In this document: positions 27,483 to 39,764 of the stretch, in pieces
Numbering within the stretch: position 1 is the stretch's first letter
Layout of the letters: each line of letters starts with the position of its first letter
DNA from: Mesorhizobium sp. AR10
GTDB lineage: Bacteria; Pseudomonadota; Alphaproteobacteria; Rhizobiales; Rhizobiaceae
Assembly: GCF_024746795.1 (NCBI RefSeq)
Contig: NZ_CP080524.1
Location: 1,178,001-1,242,000, forward strand
Length of the DNA: 64,000 nt
Direction: 5' to 3'
Program-made: the position numbers and the translations under genes
The notes under the pieces: model-generated
What the model was told of the DNA's origin: nothing
Database searches by the model: none
The model's input: only the letters and a program-made list of their open reading frames with translations

Positions 27483-28694
27483 ATGCACCTGCGTGACGGC
27501 CTCCAGACCCATGCGACCGTCAAGCAGCGCTACGACCATCTGGTCGGGACCGGTGCGATCGAACGCGATCCGGCGCAGGAGCGCATCACTGCCGCGCTCG
27601 ACCGGCTGATCGACGAGATCTCGGCAAAGCGGCTGGCGCACAAATCGAGTGCGCTGGGCTGGCTGTTTGCCCGCAAGCGCGAGACGCATGAGCCGGTCAA
27701 GGGCCTCTACATCCATGGCGGCGTCGGCCGCGGCAAGACCATGCTGATGGACATGTTCTTCGAACTGGTGCCGGTCAGGCGCAAGCGCCGCGTGCATTTC
27801 AACGACTTCATGGCCGATGTGCAGGACCGCATCCAGAAGCACCGGCTGGCGCGCAAGAATGGCACCGTCAAGGAGGACGACCCGATCCCGCCGGTGGCGC
27901 GGGCACTGGCCGAGCAAGCCTGGGTGCTGTGCTTCGACGAGTTTTCGGTCACCGACATCGCCGATGCGATGATCCTGTCCAGGCTGTTCTCGGCGCTTTT
28001 TGCCAGCGGCGTGGTGCTGGTCGCCACCTCCAACGTCGCGCCGCAGGATCTCTATCGCGACGGGCTGAACCGCCAGCTGTTTCTGCCGTTCATCAACATC
28101 CTGGAACGGCACGCTCATGTGCTCGCGCTGGACGCCGAAAAGGACTACCGCCTCGACAAGCTCAGCCGCATGCCGGTCTATATCACCCCGGCGGATGCCG
28201 CCGCCGATGATGTCCTCGACGAGGCCTGGGAGGCGATGACGCATGGCAGGCCGACGGCCGAGACGGCGCTGACGGTGAAAGGACGGCAAGTCGTGGTGCC
28301 GGCTGCTGCCGGCGCGGCGGCGCGGTTTTCCTTCGCTGATCTGTGCGAAAAGCCACTTGGCGCCCGCGATTTCCTGGCGATTGCCAGCCATTTCTCGACC
28401 ATCTTCATCGATCACGTGCCGGTGCTCGGCGAAGGCAGGCGCAACGAGGCCAAGCGCTTCATCCTGCTGATAGACACGCTCTACGACCATCATGTGCGGC
28501 TTGTGGTGAGCGCCGCGACCCCGCCACAGCTGCTCTATACGGCAAAGCGCGGCGTTGAGGTCTTCGAGTTCGAGCGCACCGCGTCACGGCTGATCGAGAT
28601 GCAGAGCCGCGACTGGCTGGAGGATTGGGCGGAACGGCACAAGGCGAAGGTGCCCGAAGGCAGGCATAGCGAGCCTCCTGCCGCGATGGCCTAG
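27483..28694 (+). CDS. zapE: Cell division ATPase ZapE (AFG1 family)
   Basis: 403 residues. Walker A GGVGRGKT at 79-86, Walker B LCFDEF near 151-156, then VATSN at the sensor-1 position and the AFG1-specific ARFSFADLCEKPLGARDFLAIA block near 281-300. ZapE is a peripheral ATPase that acts at the Z-ring in E. coli; mitochondrial AFG1 helps in protein turnover. In many alphaproteobacteria it sits close to mdh and sucCD, as here. Confidence 0.95.
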   Translation: MHLRDGLQTHATVKQRYDHLVGTGAIERDPAQERITAALDRLIDEISAKRLAHKSSALGWLFARKRETHEPVKGLYIHGGVGRGKTMLMDMFFELVPVRRKRRVHFNDFMADVQDRIQKHRLARKNGTVKEDDPIPPVARALAEQAWVLCFDEFSVTDIADAMILSRLFSALFASGVVLVATSNVAPQDLYRDGLNRQLFLPFINILERHAHVLALDAEKDYRLDKLSRMPVYITPADAAADDVLDEAWEAMTHGRPTAETALTVKGRQVVVPAAAGAAARFSFADLCEKPLGARDFLAIASHFSTIFIDHVPVLGEGRRNEAKRFILLIDTLYDHHVRLVVSAATPPQLLYTAKRGVEVFEFERTASRLIEMQSRDWLEDWAERHKAKVPEGRHSEPPAAMA

Positions 28695-28699
28695 GCCTT

Positions 28700-29038
28700 T
28701 CAAGTGGACGGCAAGGTTCCGGCAACAACCGTGTACTGATCGACGAATTCGGATTTCTCCAAAAGATAGCGATCATCTTCCGGATAGTAGCGGGCCAATT
28801 CGGGTGCATCGCCGGCAAAGCTTCGCACGGCATCCATTGATGACCACCAGCTCAATGTGACGATCTCCGTCGATCCGTCGCCACGATCGCGCATAAGCAT
28901 CTGGAAACCGCGATTGCCGGCCGTGGCAGCGTAATCAAGGCCTCCCGTTCTTTCGACGTAGGCGGCATAGGCAACGCGATCCTGTGTGCGGATGACGGAC
29001 GACCAGCGACGCAGAATGAGCGGTTCGGTCTCGGTCAT
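28700..29038 (-). CDS. ABM-like (antibiotic biosynthesis monooxygenase type) small protein
   Basis: 112 residues of a dimeric ferredoxin-like fold: RRWSSVIRTQDRVAYAAYVERTG at the N-terminus, GFQMLMRDRGDGSTEIVTLSWWSSMDAVRSFAG in the centre and ARYYPEDDRYLL near the end. The family includes monooxygenases and heme-degrading or stress proteins; the function is not identified. It ends 5 bp from the zapE stop. Confidence 0.7.
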   Translation of the reverse strand: MTETEPLILRRWSSVIRTQDRVAYAAYVERTGGLDYAATAGNRGFQMLMRDRGDGSTEIVTLSWWSSMDAVRSFAGDAPELARYYPEDDRYLLEKSEFVDQYTVVAGTLPST

Positions 29039-29068
29039 GGCTAACCTCCCTGTTGTCGCGGCGGCATT

Positions 29069-29488
29069 CTAGAGCCTGTAGACATACATCACGAACGGCT
29101 CGGCCGCCGTACCGCGCGCCTCATAGAGCGCGCGGGCGGCAAGATTGTCCGGCTCGGTGCCGACCCAGGCCTCTTCGCAGCCATGCTCGCGGCCGATCTC
29201 GAACATGGCGTCGAGCATTTTTCGCGCGATGCCCTGGCGCTGGAAAGCCGGCGTCCCGCCAACCTCATCGATGTAGAGTTCGCTCGCCCTGTCCGGGTGG
29301 CGGTGAATGACGGCCGCGCATTGGCCGACGACGACATCATCGGCCAGCGCCACGATCATGAAATGACCCGGTTCGGCGAGATAGGCGGCAAATCTGTCAG
29401 CCCGCACCGGTTCGTCGAACACATCTTCGGCGATACCGATCAAATCGGCGTCATCGCCCGGAAACAGCCTTCTGATCTCCACAGTCAT
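29069..29488 (-). CDS. GNAT N-acetyltransferase, AAC(3)-I-like
   Basis: 139 residues with a single GNAT domain: EIRRLFPGDDADLIGIAEDVFDEPV at the start, LYIDEVGGTPAFQRQGIARKML with the acetyl-CoA loop (Q/R-x-x-G-x-A) near 80-90, and AWVGTEPDNLAARALYEARG. The layout resembles the gentamicin AAC(3)-I group, but many chromosomal homologues acetylate other amines, so resistance cannot be inferred. Confidence 0.8.
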   Translation of the reverse strand: MTVEIRRLFPGDDADLIGIAEDVFDEPVRADRFAAYLAEPGHFMIVALADDVVVGQCAAVIHRHPDRASELYIDEVGGTPAFQRQGIARKMLDAMFEIGREHGCEEAWVGTEPDNLAARALYEARGTAAEPFVMYVYRL

Positions 29489-29558
29489 TGTCTAGATCTC
29501 CCAAGCCGGCTTAGAAATTTTGACGTTTACGTAAATCCCAATGTTTCTAACCGATTGA

Positions 29559-30671
<1,113 letters not shown>

Positions 30672-30702
30672 ACCCCCGGCAGTTGATCTGGAGACAACGC
30701 GC

Positions 30703-31896
<1,194 letters not shown>

Positions 31897-31900
31897 TCTG

Positions 31901-32272
31901 GTGCCTCCGCACAAGATAAACCTCATCGAGGCGGCGGACGCGAAGATCAAAAAGGTCTTCGATCCGCATATCGCCGGCGACGTCAACGAGTCGCAGGTCA
32001 AGATCGCCAAGTTCGGCGATGTCTTCGACTGGCACGCGCATGACAACGAGGATGAAGCCTTCCTCGTGTTGCGCGGCCGCATCGCCATCGATTTTCGAGA
32101 CGGCACGGTAGAGCTTGCCAGCGGCGAGTTCATCGTCGTGCCGCGCGCCGTCGAGCACCGGCCGCGCTCGCTGAGCGAACAGCCTGTCGTGCTGATGTTC
32201 GAGCCGGCGACGACACTGAACACCGGCAATGCCAAGAGCGACCTCACCGTCGCCGACCTCAAGCGATTATAG
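31901..32272 (+). CDS. Cupin-domain protein inserted between sucC and sucD
   Basis: 123 residues from a GTG start 4 bp after the sucC stop. One small beta-barrel cupin: motif 1 in [18 protein letters not shown] (two His and a Glu, near 43-60) and motif 2 in [15 protein letters not shown] (terminal His near 86). It should bind a metal; the substrate is unknown. The tight spacing to sucC says it is translated from the suc transcript, though it is no known part of the enzyme. Confidence 0.87.
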   Translation: MPPHKINLIEAADAKIKKVFDPHIAGDVNESQVKIAKFGDVFDWHAHDNEDEAFLVLRGRIAIDFRDGTVELASGEFIVVPRAVEHRPRSLSEQPVVLMFEPATTLNTGNAKSDLTVADLKRL

Positions 32273-32336
32273 CGGGGCGGCTCTGACCATGAACGCGCAG
32301 CCTTCCTCGATCAACGGTTTGTAAAAAAGGACCACC

Positions 32337-33233
32337 ATGTCCATTCTCATCGACAAGAACACCAAGGTGCTGGTGCAGGGCCTGACCGGCAACACCGGTT
32401 CGTTCCACACCGAGCAGGCGCTGGCCTATCACGGCACCAAGATGGTCGGTGGCATCCACCCCAAGAAGGGCGGCACGAATTGGGACGGCAGCGTGCCGCT
32501 GCCGATCTTCGCCACTGTCGCCGAGGGCAAGGAAAAAACCGGCGCCAATGCCTCGGTCGTCTATGTGCCGCCGGCAGGGGCCGCGGCAGCGATCCTGGAA
32601 GCGATCGAAGCCGAGATTCCGCTGATCGTCTGCATCACCGAAGGCATACCGGTGACGGACATGATCAAGGTCAAGGCGAGGCTCGACCGTTCGACATCGC
32701 GGCTGATCGGCCCGAACTGCCCGGGTATCGTGACACCCGACCAATGCAAGATCGGCATCATGCCCGGCAACATCTTTCGCAAGGGCTCGGTCGGCGTTGT
32801 TTCGCGCTCGGGAACGCTTACCTATGAGGCGGTGTTTCAGACGACCAATGAAGGGCTCGGTCAATCGACGGCGGTTGGCATCGGCGGCGATCCGGTCAAG
32901 GGTACCGAGTTCATCGATATGCTCGAAATGTTCCTCGCCGATGACGAGACCAAGTCGATCATCATGATCGGCGAGATCGGCGGTTCGGCCGAGGAAGACG
33001 CAGCGCAGTTCCTCAAGGACGAGGCCAAGCGCGGCCGCAAGAAGCCGATGGCCGGCTTCATCGCCGGGCGCACGGCGCCGGCCGGCCGCACCATGGGTCA
33101 TGCGGGCGCGGTCATCTCCGGCGGCAAGGGCGGCGCCGAAGACAAGATCGCGGCGATGGAATCGGCAGGGATCAAGGTTTCGCCGTCGCCGGCACGGCTG
33201 GGCACGACGCTGGTCGAGGCGATCAAAGGTTAG
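32337..33233 (+). CDS. sucD: Succinyl-CoA synthetase alpha subunit
   Basis: 298 residues. CoA-binding Rossmann domain with [14 protein letters not shown] near 14-27, and the phosphorylated His in [13 protein letters not shown] near 246-258. AAGGA lies before the ATG. Its stop codon TAG is the first part of a TAGGGCA repeat array that separates it from sucA. Confidence 0.97.
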   Translation: MSILIDKNTKVLVQGLTGNTGSFHTEQALAYHGTKMVGGIHPKKGGTNWDGSVPLPIFATVAEGKEKTGANASVVYVPPAGAAAAILEAIEAEIPLIVCITEGIPVTDMIKVKARLDRSTSRLIGPNCPGIVTPDQCKIGIMPGNIFRKGSVGVVSRSGTLTYEAVFQTTNEGLGQSTAVGIGGDPVKGTEFIDMLEMFLADDETKSIIMIGEIGGSAEEDAAQFLKDEAKRGRKKPMAGFIAGRTAPAGRTMGHAGAVISGGKGGAEDKIAAMESAGIKVSPSPARLGTTLVEAIKG

Positions 33234-33327
33234 GGCAGTAAGGGAGTAGGGCAGTATGGCAGTAGGGAAAACAGGACAATTGGCGAATTGCCTACTGCCC
33301 TATTGCCTTACTGCCCTACTCCCCTCC
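33232..33327. repeat. TAGGGCA repeat array with inverted right arm (array 2)
   Basis: Left arm units GGGCAGTA, GGGAGTA, GGGCAGTA and GGCAGTA begin at the sucD stop codon; the right arm from about 33289 repeats CTACTGCCC, TATTGCC, TTACTGCCC and CTACTCCCC. The two arms can pair over about 30 bases. Array 1 at 11550-11648 has the same design. Confidence 0.87.
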
Positions 33328-33364
33328 AAACGTAAGGAGACGGAGCCAGGCTCCGCAGACAAAA

Positions 33365-36352
33365 ATGGCAAGACAAGATCAGGCCAACGACCAATTTTCG
33401 CTTACCTCTTTCCTCTATGGCGGCAATGCCGACTATATCGACGCGCTCTATGCCGCCTATGAGGACGATCCGGAATCGGTCAACCCCGAATGGCAGGACT
33501 TCTTCGCGGCGCTAAAGGACGATGCCAGCGATGTCCGCAAGAACGCCAAGGGCGCCTCATGGGCCAGGCCCTCCTGGCCGCTGCAGGCCAATGGCGAACT
33601 GGTGTCGGCGCTCGACGGCAATTGGGGCATCGTCGAAAAGCACCTGGAAAAGAAGGTCAAGGACAAGGCAGTCACCAACGGCATCGTCCTCTCCGACGCC
33701 GATGTGCATCAGGCGACGCGCGATTCCGTGCGCGCCATCATGATGATCCGCGCCTACCGCATGCGCGGCCATCTGCACGCCAATCTCGACCCGCTCGGCA
33801 TCGCCAAGCCGCTCGAGGACTACAACGAGCTGTCGCCGGAGAATTACGGTTTCACCGCCGCCGACTACGACCGGCCGATCTTCCTCGACAATGTGCTCGG
33901 GCTCGAATTCGGTACCATCCGGCAGATGCTGGACATCCTGACCCGCACCTATTGCTCGACGCTCGGCGTCGAGTTCATGCATATTTCCGATCCCGAGGAG
34001 AAGGCCTGGATCCAGGCGCGCATCGAGGGCACCGACAAGGAGATCACCTTCACAGCCGTCGGCAAGAAGGCGATCCTGCAGAAGCTGGTCGAGGCTGAAG
34101 GCTTCGAGCAGTTCATCGACGTCAAGTACAAGGGCACCAAGCGCTTCGGCCTCGACGGTGCGGAGGGTCTGATCCCGGCGCTGGAGCAGATCATCAAGCG
34201 CGGCGGCCAGCTCGGCATGAAGGAGATCGTGCTCGGTATGGCGCATCGCGGCCGGCTGAACGTGCTGTCCCAGGTGATGGCCAAGCCGCACCGCGCCATC
34301 TTCCACGAGTTCAAGGGCGGCTCGGCCGCCCCCGACGAGGTCGAGGGCTCCGGCGACGTGAAGTACCATCTCGGCGCCTCGTCGGACCGCGAGTTCGACG
34401 GCAACAAGGTGCATCTGTCGCTGACCGCCAATCCGTCCCATCTGGAAATCGTCGATCCGGTGGTGATGGGCAAGGCACGGGCCAAGCAGGACTATCTGTT
34501 CGGCCGCAGCCGCGAGGAGATCGTGCCGCTGGAAGAGCGCGCCAAGGTGTTGCCGCTGCTGTTGCATGGCGACGCTGCCTTTGCCGGCCAGGGCGTGATT
34601 GCCGAGATCCTCGGCCTGTCGGGCCTGCGCGGCCATCGCGTCGCCGGCACACTGCATTTCATCATCAACAACCAGATCGGCTTCACCACCAATCCGCGCT
34701 TCTCGCGCTCGTCGCCCTATCCGTCGGATGTGGCCAAGATGATCGAAGCGCCGATCTTCCACGTCAATGGCGACGATCCCGAAGCCGTGGTCCACGCCAC
34801 CAAGGTGGCAATCGAATTCCGCATGAAGTTCCACAAGCCGGTGGTGGTGGACATGTTCTGCTACCGCCGCTTCGGCCACAATGAGGGCGACGAGCCGGCT
34901 TTCACCCAGCCGATCATGTATCGCAACATCCGCACCCACAAGACGACGGTGCAAATCTATGCCGACCGGCTGATCGCCGAAGGCCATTTGAGCCAGGCCG
35001 AATTCGACAAGCTCAAGGCCGACTGGCGGGCGCATCTGGAGCAGGAATGGGAGGTTGGCCAGCACTACAAGCCCAACAAGGCCGACTGGCTGGACGGCGC
35101 CTGGTCGGGCTTGCGTACGGCCGACAACCAGGACGAACAAAGGCGCGGCAAGACCGCCGTGCCGGTCAAGACGCTGAAGGAGATCGGCAAGAAGCTGACC
35201 GAGGTGCCGAAGGATTTCGAGGCGCACAAGACGATCATCCGTTTTCTCGAAAACCGCCGCCAGGCGATCGAATCCGGCGAAGGCATCGACTGGTCGACGG
35301 CCGAGGCGCTGGCCTTCGGCGCCATCCTGCTCGACGGCAATCCGATCCGGCTGTCGGGCCAGGATTCCGAACGCGGCACCTTCTCGCAGCGCCATTCCGT
35401 GCTCTACGACCAGCGCGACGAGACCCGCTACATTCCGCTCAACAATCTGTCGGCGGCCCAGGCCGGCTACGAGGTCATCAACTCGATGCTGTCGGAAGAG
35501 GCCGTGCTCGGCTTCGAATATGGCTACAGCCTGGCCGAGCCGAAGGCGCTGACGCTGTGGGAAGCCCAGTTCGGCGACTTCGCCAATGGCGCCCAGGTGG
35601 TGTTCGACCAGTTCATCTCGTCGGGCGAGCGCAAGTGGCTGAGAATGTCGGGCCTCGTCTGCCTGTTGCCGCATGGCTATGAAGGCCAGGGCCCCGAACA
35701 TTCCTCGGCCCGGCTCGAACGCTTCCTGCAGCTCTGCGCCGAAGACAATATGCAGGTGGCCAATGTGACGACGCCGGCCAACTACTTCCACATACTGCGG
35801 CGCCAGTTGAAGCGCGACTTCCGCAAGCCGCTGATCCTGATGACGCCGAAGTCGCTGCTGCGCCACAAGCGGGCAGTGTCGAGCCTGCCGGAGATTTCGG
35901 GCGAAAGCGCGTTCCACCGGCTGTTGTGGGACGACGCCCAGCTGCTCTCCGGCCAGGCGATCAAGCTGACCAAGGATTCGAAGATCCGCCGCGTCGTGCT
36001 GTGTTCGGGCAAGGTCTATTACGACCTGTACGAGGAGCGCGAGAAGCGCGGCATCAACGACATCTACCTGCTGCGCGTCGAACAGCTCTATCCGTTCCCG
36101 GCCAAGGCGCTGATCACCGAACTGTCACGCTTCCGCAACGCGGAGATGGTGTGGTGCCAGGAGGAGCCCAAGAACATGGGCGCCTGGTCGTTCATCGATC
36201 CGTATCTCGAATGGGTTCTGGCGCATATCGACGCCAAGCATCAGCGGGTGCGCTACACCGGCCGGCCGGCAGCCGCGTCGCCGGCGACGGGATTGATGTC
36301 CAAGCACCTGGCGCAGCTTGCTGCCTTCCTCGAAGACGCGCTTGGTGAATAG
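33365..36352 (+). CDS. sucA: 2-oxoglutarate dehydrogenase E1 component
   Basis: 995 residues, the usual E1o size. The N-terminal peptide [25 protein letters not shown] (residues about 14-38) is the E2-binding region; [11 protein letters not shown], the thiamine diphosphate GDxxF region ([11 protein letters not shown]) and the FGHNEGDEP stretch are all visible. It decarboxylates 2-oxoglutarate and passes succinyl to SucB. A 13-bp palindrome GGAGCC-A-GGCTCC lies 11 bases before the ATG and may hide or present the ribosome site. Confidence 0.97.
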   Translation: MARQDQANDQFSLTSFLYGGNADYIDALYAAYEDDPESVNPEWQDFFAALKDDASDVRKNAKGASWARPSWPLQANGELVSALDGNWGIVEKHLEKKVKDKAVTNGIVLSDADVHQATRDSVRAIMMIRAYRMRGHLHANLDPLGIAKPLEDYNELSPENYGFTAADYDRPIFLDNVLGLEFGTIRQMLDILTRTYCSTLGVEFMHISDPEEKAWIQARIEGTDKEITFTAVGKKAILQKLVEAEGFEQFIDVKYKGTKRFGLDGAEGLIPALEQIIKRGGQLGMKEIVLGMAHRGRLNVLSQVMAKPHRAIFHEFKGGSAAPDEVEGSGDVKYHLGASSDREFDGNKVHLSLTANPSHLEIVDPVVMGKARAKQDYLFGRSREEIVPLEERAKVLPLLLHGDAAFAGQGVIAEILGLSGLRGHRVAGTLHFIINNQIGFTTNPRFSRSSPYPSDVAKMIEAPIFHVNGDDPEAVVHATKVAIEFRMKFHKPVVVDMFCYRRFGHNEGDEPAFTQPIMYRNIRTHKTTVQIYADRLIAEGHLSQAEFDKLKADWRAHLEQEWEVGQHYKPNKADWLDGAWSGLRTADNQDEQRRGKTAVPVKTLKEIGKKLTEVPKDFEAHKTIIRFLENRRQAIESGEGIDWSTAEALAFGAILLDGNPIRLSGQDSERGTFSQRHSVLYDQRDETRYIPLNNLSAAQAGYEVINSMLSEEAVLGFEYGYSLAEPKALTLWEAQFGDFANGAQVVFDQFISSGERKWLRMSGLVCLLPHGYEGQGPEHSSARLERFLQLCAEDNMQVANVTTPANYFHILRRQLKRDFRKPLILMTPKSLLRHKRAVSSLPEISGESAFHRLLWDDAQLLSGQAIKLTKDSKIRRVVLCSGKVYYDLYEEREKRGINDIYLLRVEQLYPFPAKALITELSRFRNAEMVWCQEEPKNMGAWSFIDPYLEWVLAHIDAKHQRVRYTGRPAAASPATGLMSKHLAQLAAFLEDALGE

Positions 36353-36399
36353 AACAGAGCTCGGCGAATAAAACAGAACCGAAAGAACGGACAGGCACA

Positions 36400-37698
36400 A
36401 TGGCTACCGAAATCCGCGTTCCCACCCTTGGCGAATCCGTCACCGAGGCGACCATCGGCAAATGGTTCAAAAAGGTCGGCGACACGATTGCGGTCGACGA
36501 GCCGCTGGTTGAGCTCGAAACCGATAAGGTGACGGTGGAGGTGCCGGCTGCCGCTGCCGGGACGCTGGGTGAGATCACCGCCAAGGAAGGCGAGACGGTC
36601 GGTGTCGGCGCACTTCTGGGGACGATTTCGGCAGGCGCCGCCGCTTCGGCGGCCAAGTCAGAGGCCAAGCAGGAGAGCAAGCCGCAAGCGGTGTCGCAGG
36701 CCTCGAGCCCCGATGCTGCGCACACCGTCAAACAAGCCGCGGCCGAGACCGCCAAGATCGCCGGCGACGCCGGCGCGATCGAGACGCGCTCCACGCCACC
36801 GGCGCCGGCTGCAGCAAAACTGATCGCAGAGAACAATCTGTCGGTCGACCAGCTCTCCGGTTCGGGCAAGCGCGGCCAGGTGCTGAAGGGCGACGTGCTC
36901 GACGCCCTTTCAAAGGGCGCGCCGTCGCAGCCAGCAGAGACGCCGAAGGCGCCACCCGCACCGGTCGCCGTGCGTGCGCCGTCCTCGGGTGACGATGCGT
37001 CGCGCGAGGAGCGCGTGCGCATGACCAAGCTGCGCCAGACCATCGCGCGCCGCCTCAAGGAAGCGCAGTCGACCGCCGCCATGCTGACCACCTTCAACGA
37101 GGTCGACATGTCAGCGGTGATGGCGCTGCGGACCAAATACAAGGATGTGTTCGAGAAGAAGCACGGCGTCAAGCTGGGCTTCATGGGCTTCTTCACCAAG
37201 GCCGTCACCCACGCCCTGAAGGAAATCCCCTCGGTCAATGCCGAGATCGACGCCACCGACGTCATCTTCAAGAACTATGCCCATATCGGCGTCGCCGTCG
37301 GCACGGAAAAGGGCCTCGTCGTGCCGGTCGTGCGTGACGCCGACCAGATGTCGATCGCCGAGATCGAAAAGGATATCGGCCGGCTGGGCATTGCCGCGCG
37401 TGACGGCAAGCTTTCGGTGGCGGATATGCAAGGCGGCACGTTTACGATTTCCAACGGGGGCGTTTACGGGTCGCTGATGTCGACGCCGATCCTCAACGCG
37501 CCGCAGTCGGGCATTCTCGGCATGCACAAGATCCAGGACCGGCCGGTGGTGGTCGGTGGCCAGATCGTGATCCGGCCGATGATGTATCTGGCGCTCAGCT
37601 ATGACCACCGCATCGTCGACGGCAAGGAAGCGGTGACGTTCCTCGTACGGGTCAAGGAAAGCCTGGAGGATCCGGAGCGGCTGGTGCTGGATCTGTGA
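36400..37698 (+). CDS. sucB: Dihydrolipoyllysine succinyltransferase (E2 of 2-oxoglutarate dehydrogenase)
   Basis: 432 residues: one lipoyl domain with the lipoylated Lys in ETDKVTVEV near 41-49, an Ala/Pro/Lys linker, a peripheral-subunit-binding domain ([28 protein letters not shown], about 140-168), and a catalytic domain ending in [12 protein letters not shown]. It transfers succinyl to CoA. An imperfect 18-bp duplication (GAATAGAACAGAG / GAATAAAACAGAA) lies in the 47-bp gap after sucA. Confidence 0.97.
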   Translation: MATEIRVPTLGESVTEATIGKWFKKVGDTIAVDEPLVELETDKVTVEVPAAAAGTLGEITAKEGETVGVGALLGTISAGAAASAAKSEAKQESKPQAVSQASSPDAAHTVKQAAAETAKIAGDAGAIETRSTPPAPAAAKLIAENNLSVDQLSGSGKRGQVLKGDVLDALSKGAPSQPAETPKAPPAPVAVRAPSSGDDASREERVRMTKLRQTIARRLKEAQSTAAMLTTFNEVDMSAVMALRTKYKDVFEKKHGVKLGFMGFFTKAVTHALKEIPSVNAEIDATDVIFKNYAHIGVAVGTEKGLVVPVVRDADQMSIAEIEKDIGRLGIAARDGKLSVADMQGGTFTISNGGVYGSLMSTPILNAPQSGILGMHKIQDRPVVVGGQIVIRPMMYLALSYDHRIVDGKEAVTFLVRVKESLEDPERLVLDL

Positions 37699-37714
37699 GC
37701 GGAGCTGATCCGCA

Positions 37715-38473
37715 ATGAGCGGTTGGCTGGAAAGGTTCGGGTTCAGGCTGGGTCGGCGAGCCGGCGGCATGCTGCAGTCTGTTGGCCTGGCCGCCGCCGT
37801 TGTTCCGTCGGTGGCGTTGGCGGCCAGCTGGGATGTGACGCAGGCGAGCAGCAATCTTGGTGTCTTTGCCCTCAGTGACGCTGAACTGGCTGAGCGGCGG
37901 ATCAACGTCACGCCGATAGGTGAGCTCGAATTGCCGACCGGTGAAATCATCGCCTGCGATCCTCTGATCAGCGGCACCGAGATGCCGACCTTGAGCCGCA
38001 GGGTCAAACCGGGGCACTACCCGGTTTCGCTGCTGGAAACCCAGGGCCGCGTCGCGGTCGCAGTACTGCGCTTCAGGCTAGGCACGCCGGTTCGTTGGGA
38101 ACTGGCTACGCTGCCCGGCCAGGACGTCACGACGTTGAAGGACGACGAGATATTCGGCTATCCCGTCGACGGCGGCCTCGGCTCATTCATGGACAAGACT
38201 GCCATGGTGCTGATGTCGGAGCAGCTGGACAAGCTCGGCGCCGACCAGAACTATTATGACGACGTGCTGGCCGCCGAATTCACGCCCAACCAGGACAGAT
38301 TCGTGATGCATCGCCCGGTTGCCGGCAACCCGCTCAACATCGCCATGTTCTGGAGCGGCTGGGGCGACGGATTTTATCCGTCGTTCTGGGGTCTGGATGC
38401 AGCCGGCGAACTGCTGCTTTTGACCACCGATTTCGGCGTACTGGAAGACGCCGATGGCCGCGAGAAGAAGTAG
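37715..38473 (+). CDS. DUF4241 family protein
   Basis: 252 residues. An N-terminal signal-like hydrophobic stretch (about 18-37) is followed by a DUF4241 core: IGELELPTGEIIACDPLISG near 67-86, SRRVKPGHYPVSLLE near 92-106, and FGYPVDGGLGSFMDKTAMVLM near 147-167. The family function is unknown; members have been noted near toxin-type loci in other bacteria. It starts 16 bp after sucB and is probably part of the TCA transcript. Confidence 0.8.
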   Translation: MSGWLERFGFRLGRRAGGMLQSVGLAAAVVPSVALAASWDVTQASSNLGVFALSDAELAERRINVTPIGELELPTGEIIACDPLISGTEMPTLSRRVKPGHYPVSLLETQGRVAVAVLRFRLGTPVRWELATLPGQDVTTLKDDEIFGYPVDGGLGSFMDKTAMVLMSEQLDKLGADQNYYDDVLAAEFTPNQDRFVMHRPVAGNPLNIAMFWSGWGDGFYPSFWGLDAAGELLLLTTDFGVLEDADGREKK

Positions 38474-38479
38474 ACCGCC

Positions 38480-38992
38480 GTGACAAGACGCACCCTGTCG
38501 CCCACGATCGGATGTGTAGCCGGGTCGCTGGCTTTCTTGTTCACCAGCTCTGTTGCCCATGCCGCTTGCCCGCTCGAACTCGCCGTCTATGGCGATGCCG
38601 AAAGCGAGGTCGGCATCGATTTCCGGCCGACGACGGATTCGGCAACCGTCACCAACACATTCAAGATGGTGCTCGACAAGGGCGTCGTGCTCGACGGCAT
38701 CGTCATGTGGACCGATGGCGTGGCGCGGCCGCATGGCTCGCTGATGTACAAGTGCCCGACGGGCGACGTCACCGGCGAGGAGCTTGCCGCCTGCACCTTG
38801 TGGGAAGGCGTGATCTACAGTTCCGACGACAAGGGTAATATCGCCCTGCTGCCGGCCGAAGGCTTGGAAGCACCGAAGAGCCTGATCTTTCCCGATCTCG
38901 GCGCTTCCCTGCAGATGTCGGCCGCCTATGGCGAGAACGGATTCTCGAAAGTGCCGTGGGATGTTTTTGTCCTGAAGGGTTGCCAGGAATGA
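38480..38992 (+). CDS. Secreted protein of unknown function
   Basis: 170 residues from a GTG start 6 bp after the DUF4241 gene. Signal peptide about 1-28 (hydrophobic 12-25, cleavage after AHA). Mature part has four Cys (near 30, 92, 104 and 168), which could form two disulfides in the periplasm. No family was recognised. Its stop overlaps the start of the SDR gene (ATGA), so it is translated with its neighbours. Confidence 0.75.
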   Translation: MTRRTLSPTIGCVAGSLAFLFTSSVAHAACPLELAVYGDAESEVGIDFRPTTDSATVTNTFKMVLDKGVVLDGIVMWTDGVARPHGSLMYKCPTGDVTGEELAACTLWEGVIYSSDDKGNIALLPAEGLEAPKSLIFPDLGASLQMSAAYGENGFSKVPWDVFVLKGCQE

Positions 38993-39740
38993 GCGCGACG
39001 CGGGTTCTCCTTGTCACCGGCGGCAGCCGCGGCATTGGCGCTGCCATCTGCCGGCTCGGGGCCGAGGCCGGCTATCGCGTCGCGGTCAACTATGCGTCGA
39101 ACCAAAATGCCGCCGACGCGCTGGTCGCCGAAATCGAGGCTGGAGGCGGTGAAGCGTTCGCGGTCAAGGGCGATGTCGGCAATGAAGGCGATGTCGTCGC
39201 CATGTTCGAGGCGGTGGACCGTGCCTATTGCCGGCTCGACGCACTTGCCAACAATGCCGGCATCGTCGACGTCAAGCGCGCGTCGACGAGATGAGCGCTG
39301 CGCGGCTGGAGCGTATGATGCGTACCAATGTCGTGGGGTCCTTCCTCTGCGCGCGTGAGGCGGTGAAACGCATGTCGACCCGTCATGGTGGCAATGGCGG
39401 CGCCATCGTCAACCTCTCCTCGGTCGCGGCCATTCATGGCGCGGCGGGCGAATATGTCGACTACGCCGCTTCCAAGGGCGCGATCGACACCATGACCATC
39501 GGGCTGGCGCGCGAGGTGGCAACGGAAGGCGTGCGCGTCAATGCGGTCAGCCCCGGCATCACCGACACCGAGATCCATGCCTCCGGCGGCCAGCCAGACC
39601 GTGTCGCGCGGATGCGAGACATACTGCCGATGAAGCGGGCGGGCACGGCGGATGAAGTCGCGCGTGCGGTCCTCTATCTTCTATCCGACGCGGCGTCCTA
39701 TACGACGGGCGCTATCTTGAATGTGAGCGGCGGCCGCTGA
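38989..39740 (+). pseudogene. SDR-family oxidoreductase, frameshifted
   Basis: Two frames together encode a complete short-chain dehydrogenase. The first (to a stop at 39294) has the NAD-binding TGGSRGIG and NNAG; the second resumes with ARVDEMSAARL and contains the catalytic Ser (VNLSSVAA), Tyr (YVDYAASKGA) and the SPGITDTEIHA loop. Around 39273-39280 the sequence AAGCGCGCGTC lacks one G compared with the frame-restoring AAGGCGCGCGTC. This is a real 1-bp deletion or a base-calling error. The function of the intact family member is unknown. Confidence 0.8.
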
Positions 39741-39764
39741 GCCCCTGACGAGAAGGACAATATC

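Noticed and set aside
33557..35917. A 786-codon open frame antisense to sucA
   Set aside because: It is the high-GC mirror of a certain gene, has a composition rich in His, Arg and Gln, and shows no family motif.
39228..39740. Independent 170-residue SDR gene
   Set aside because: The first residues do not fit an SDR and the Met is in the wrong frame context; it is the second half of the frameshifted gene.
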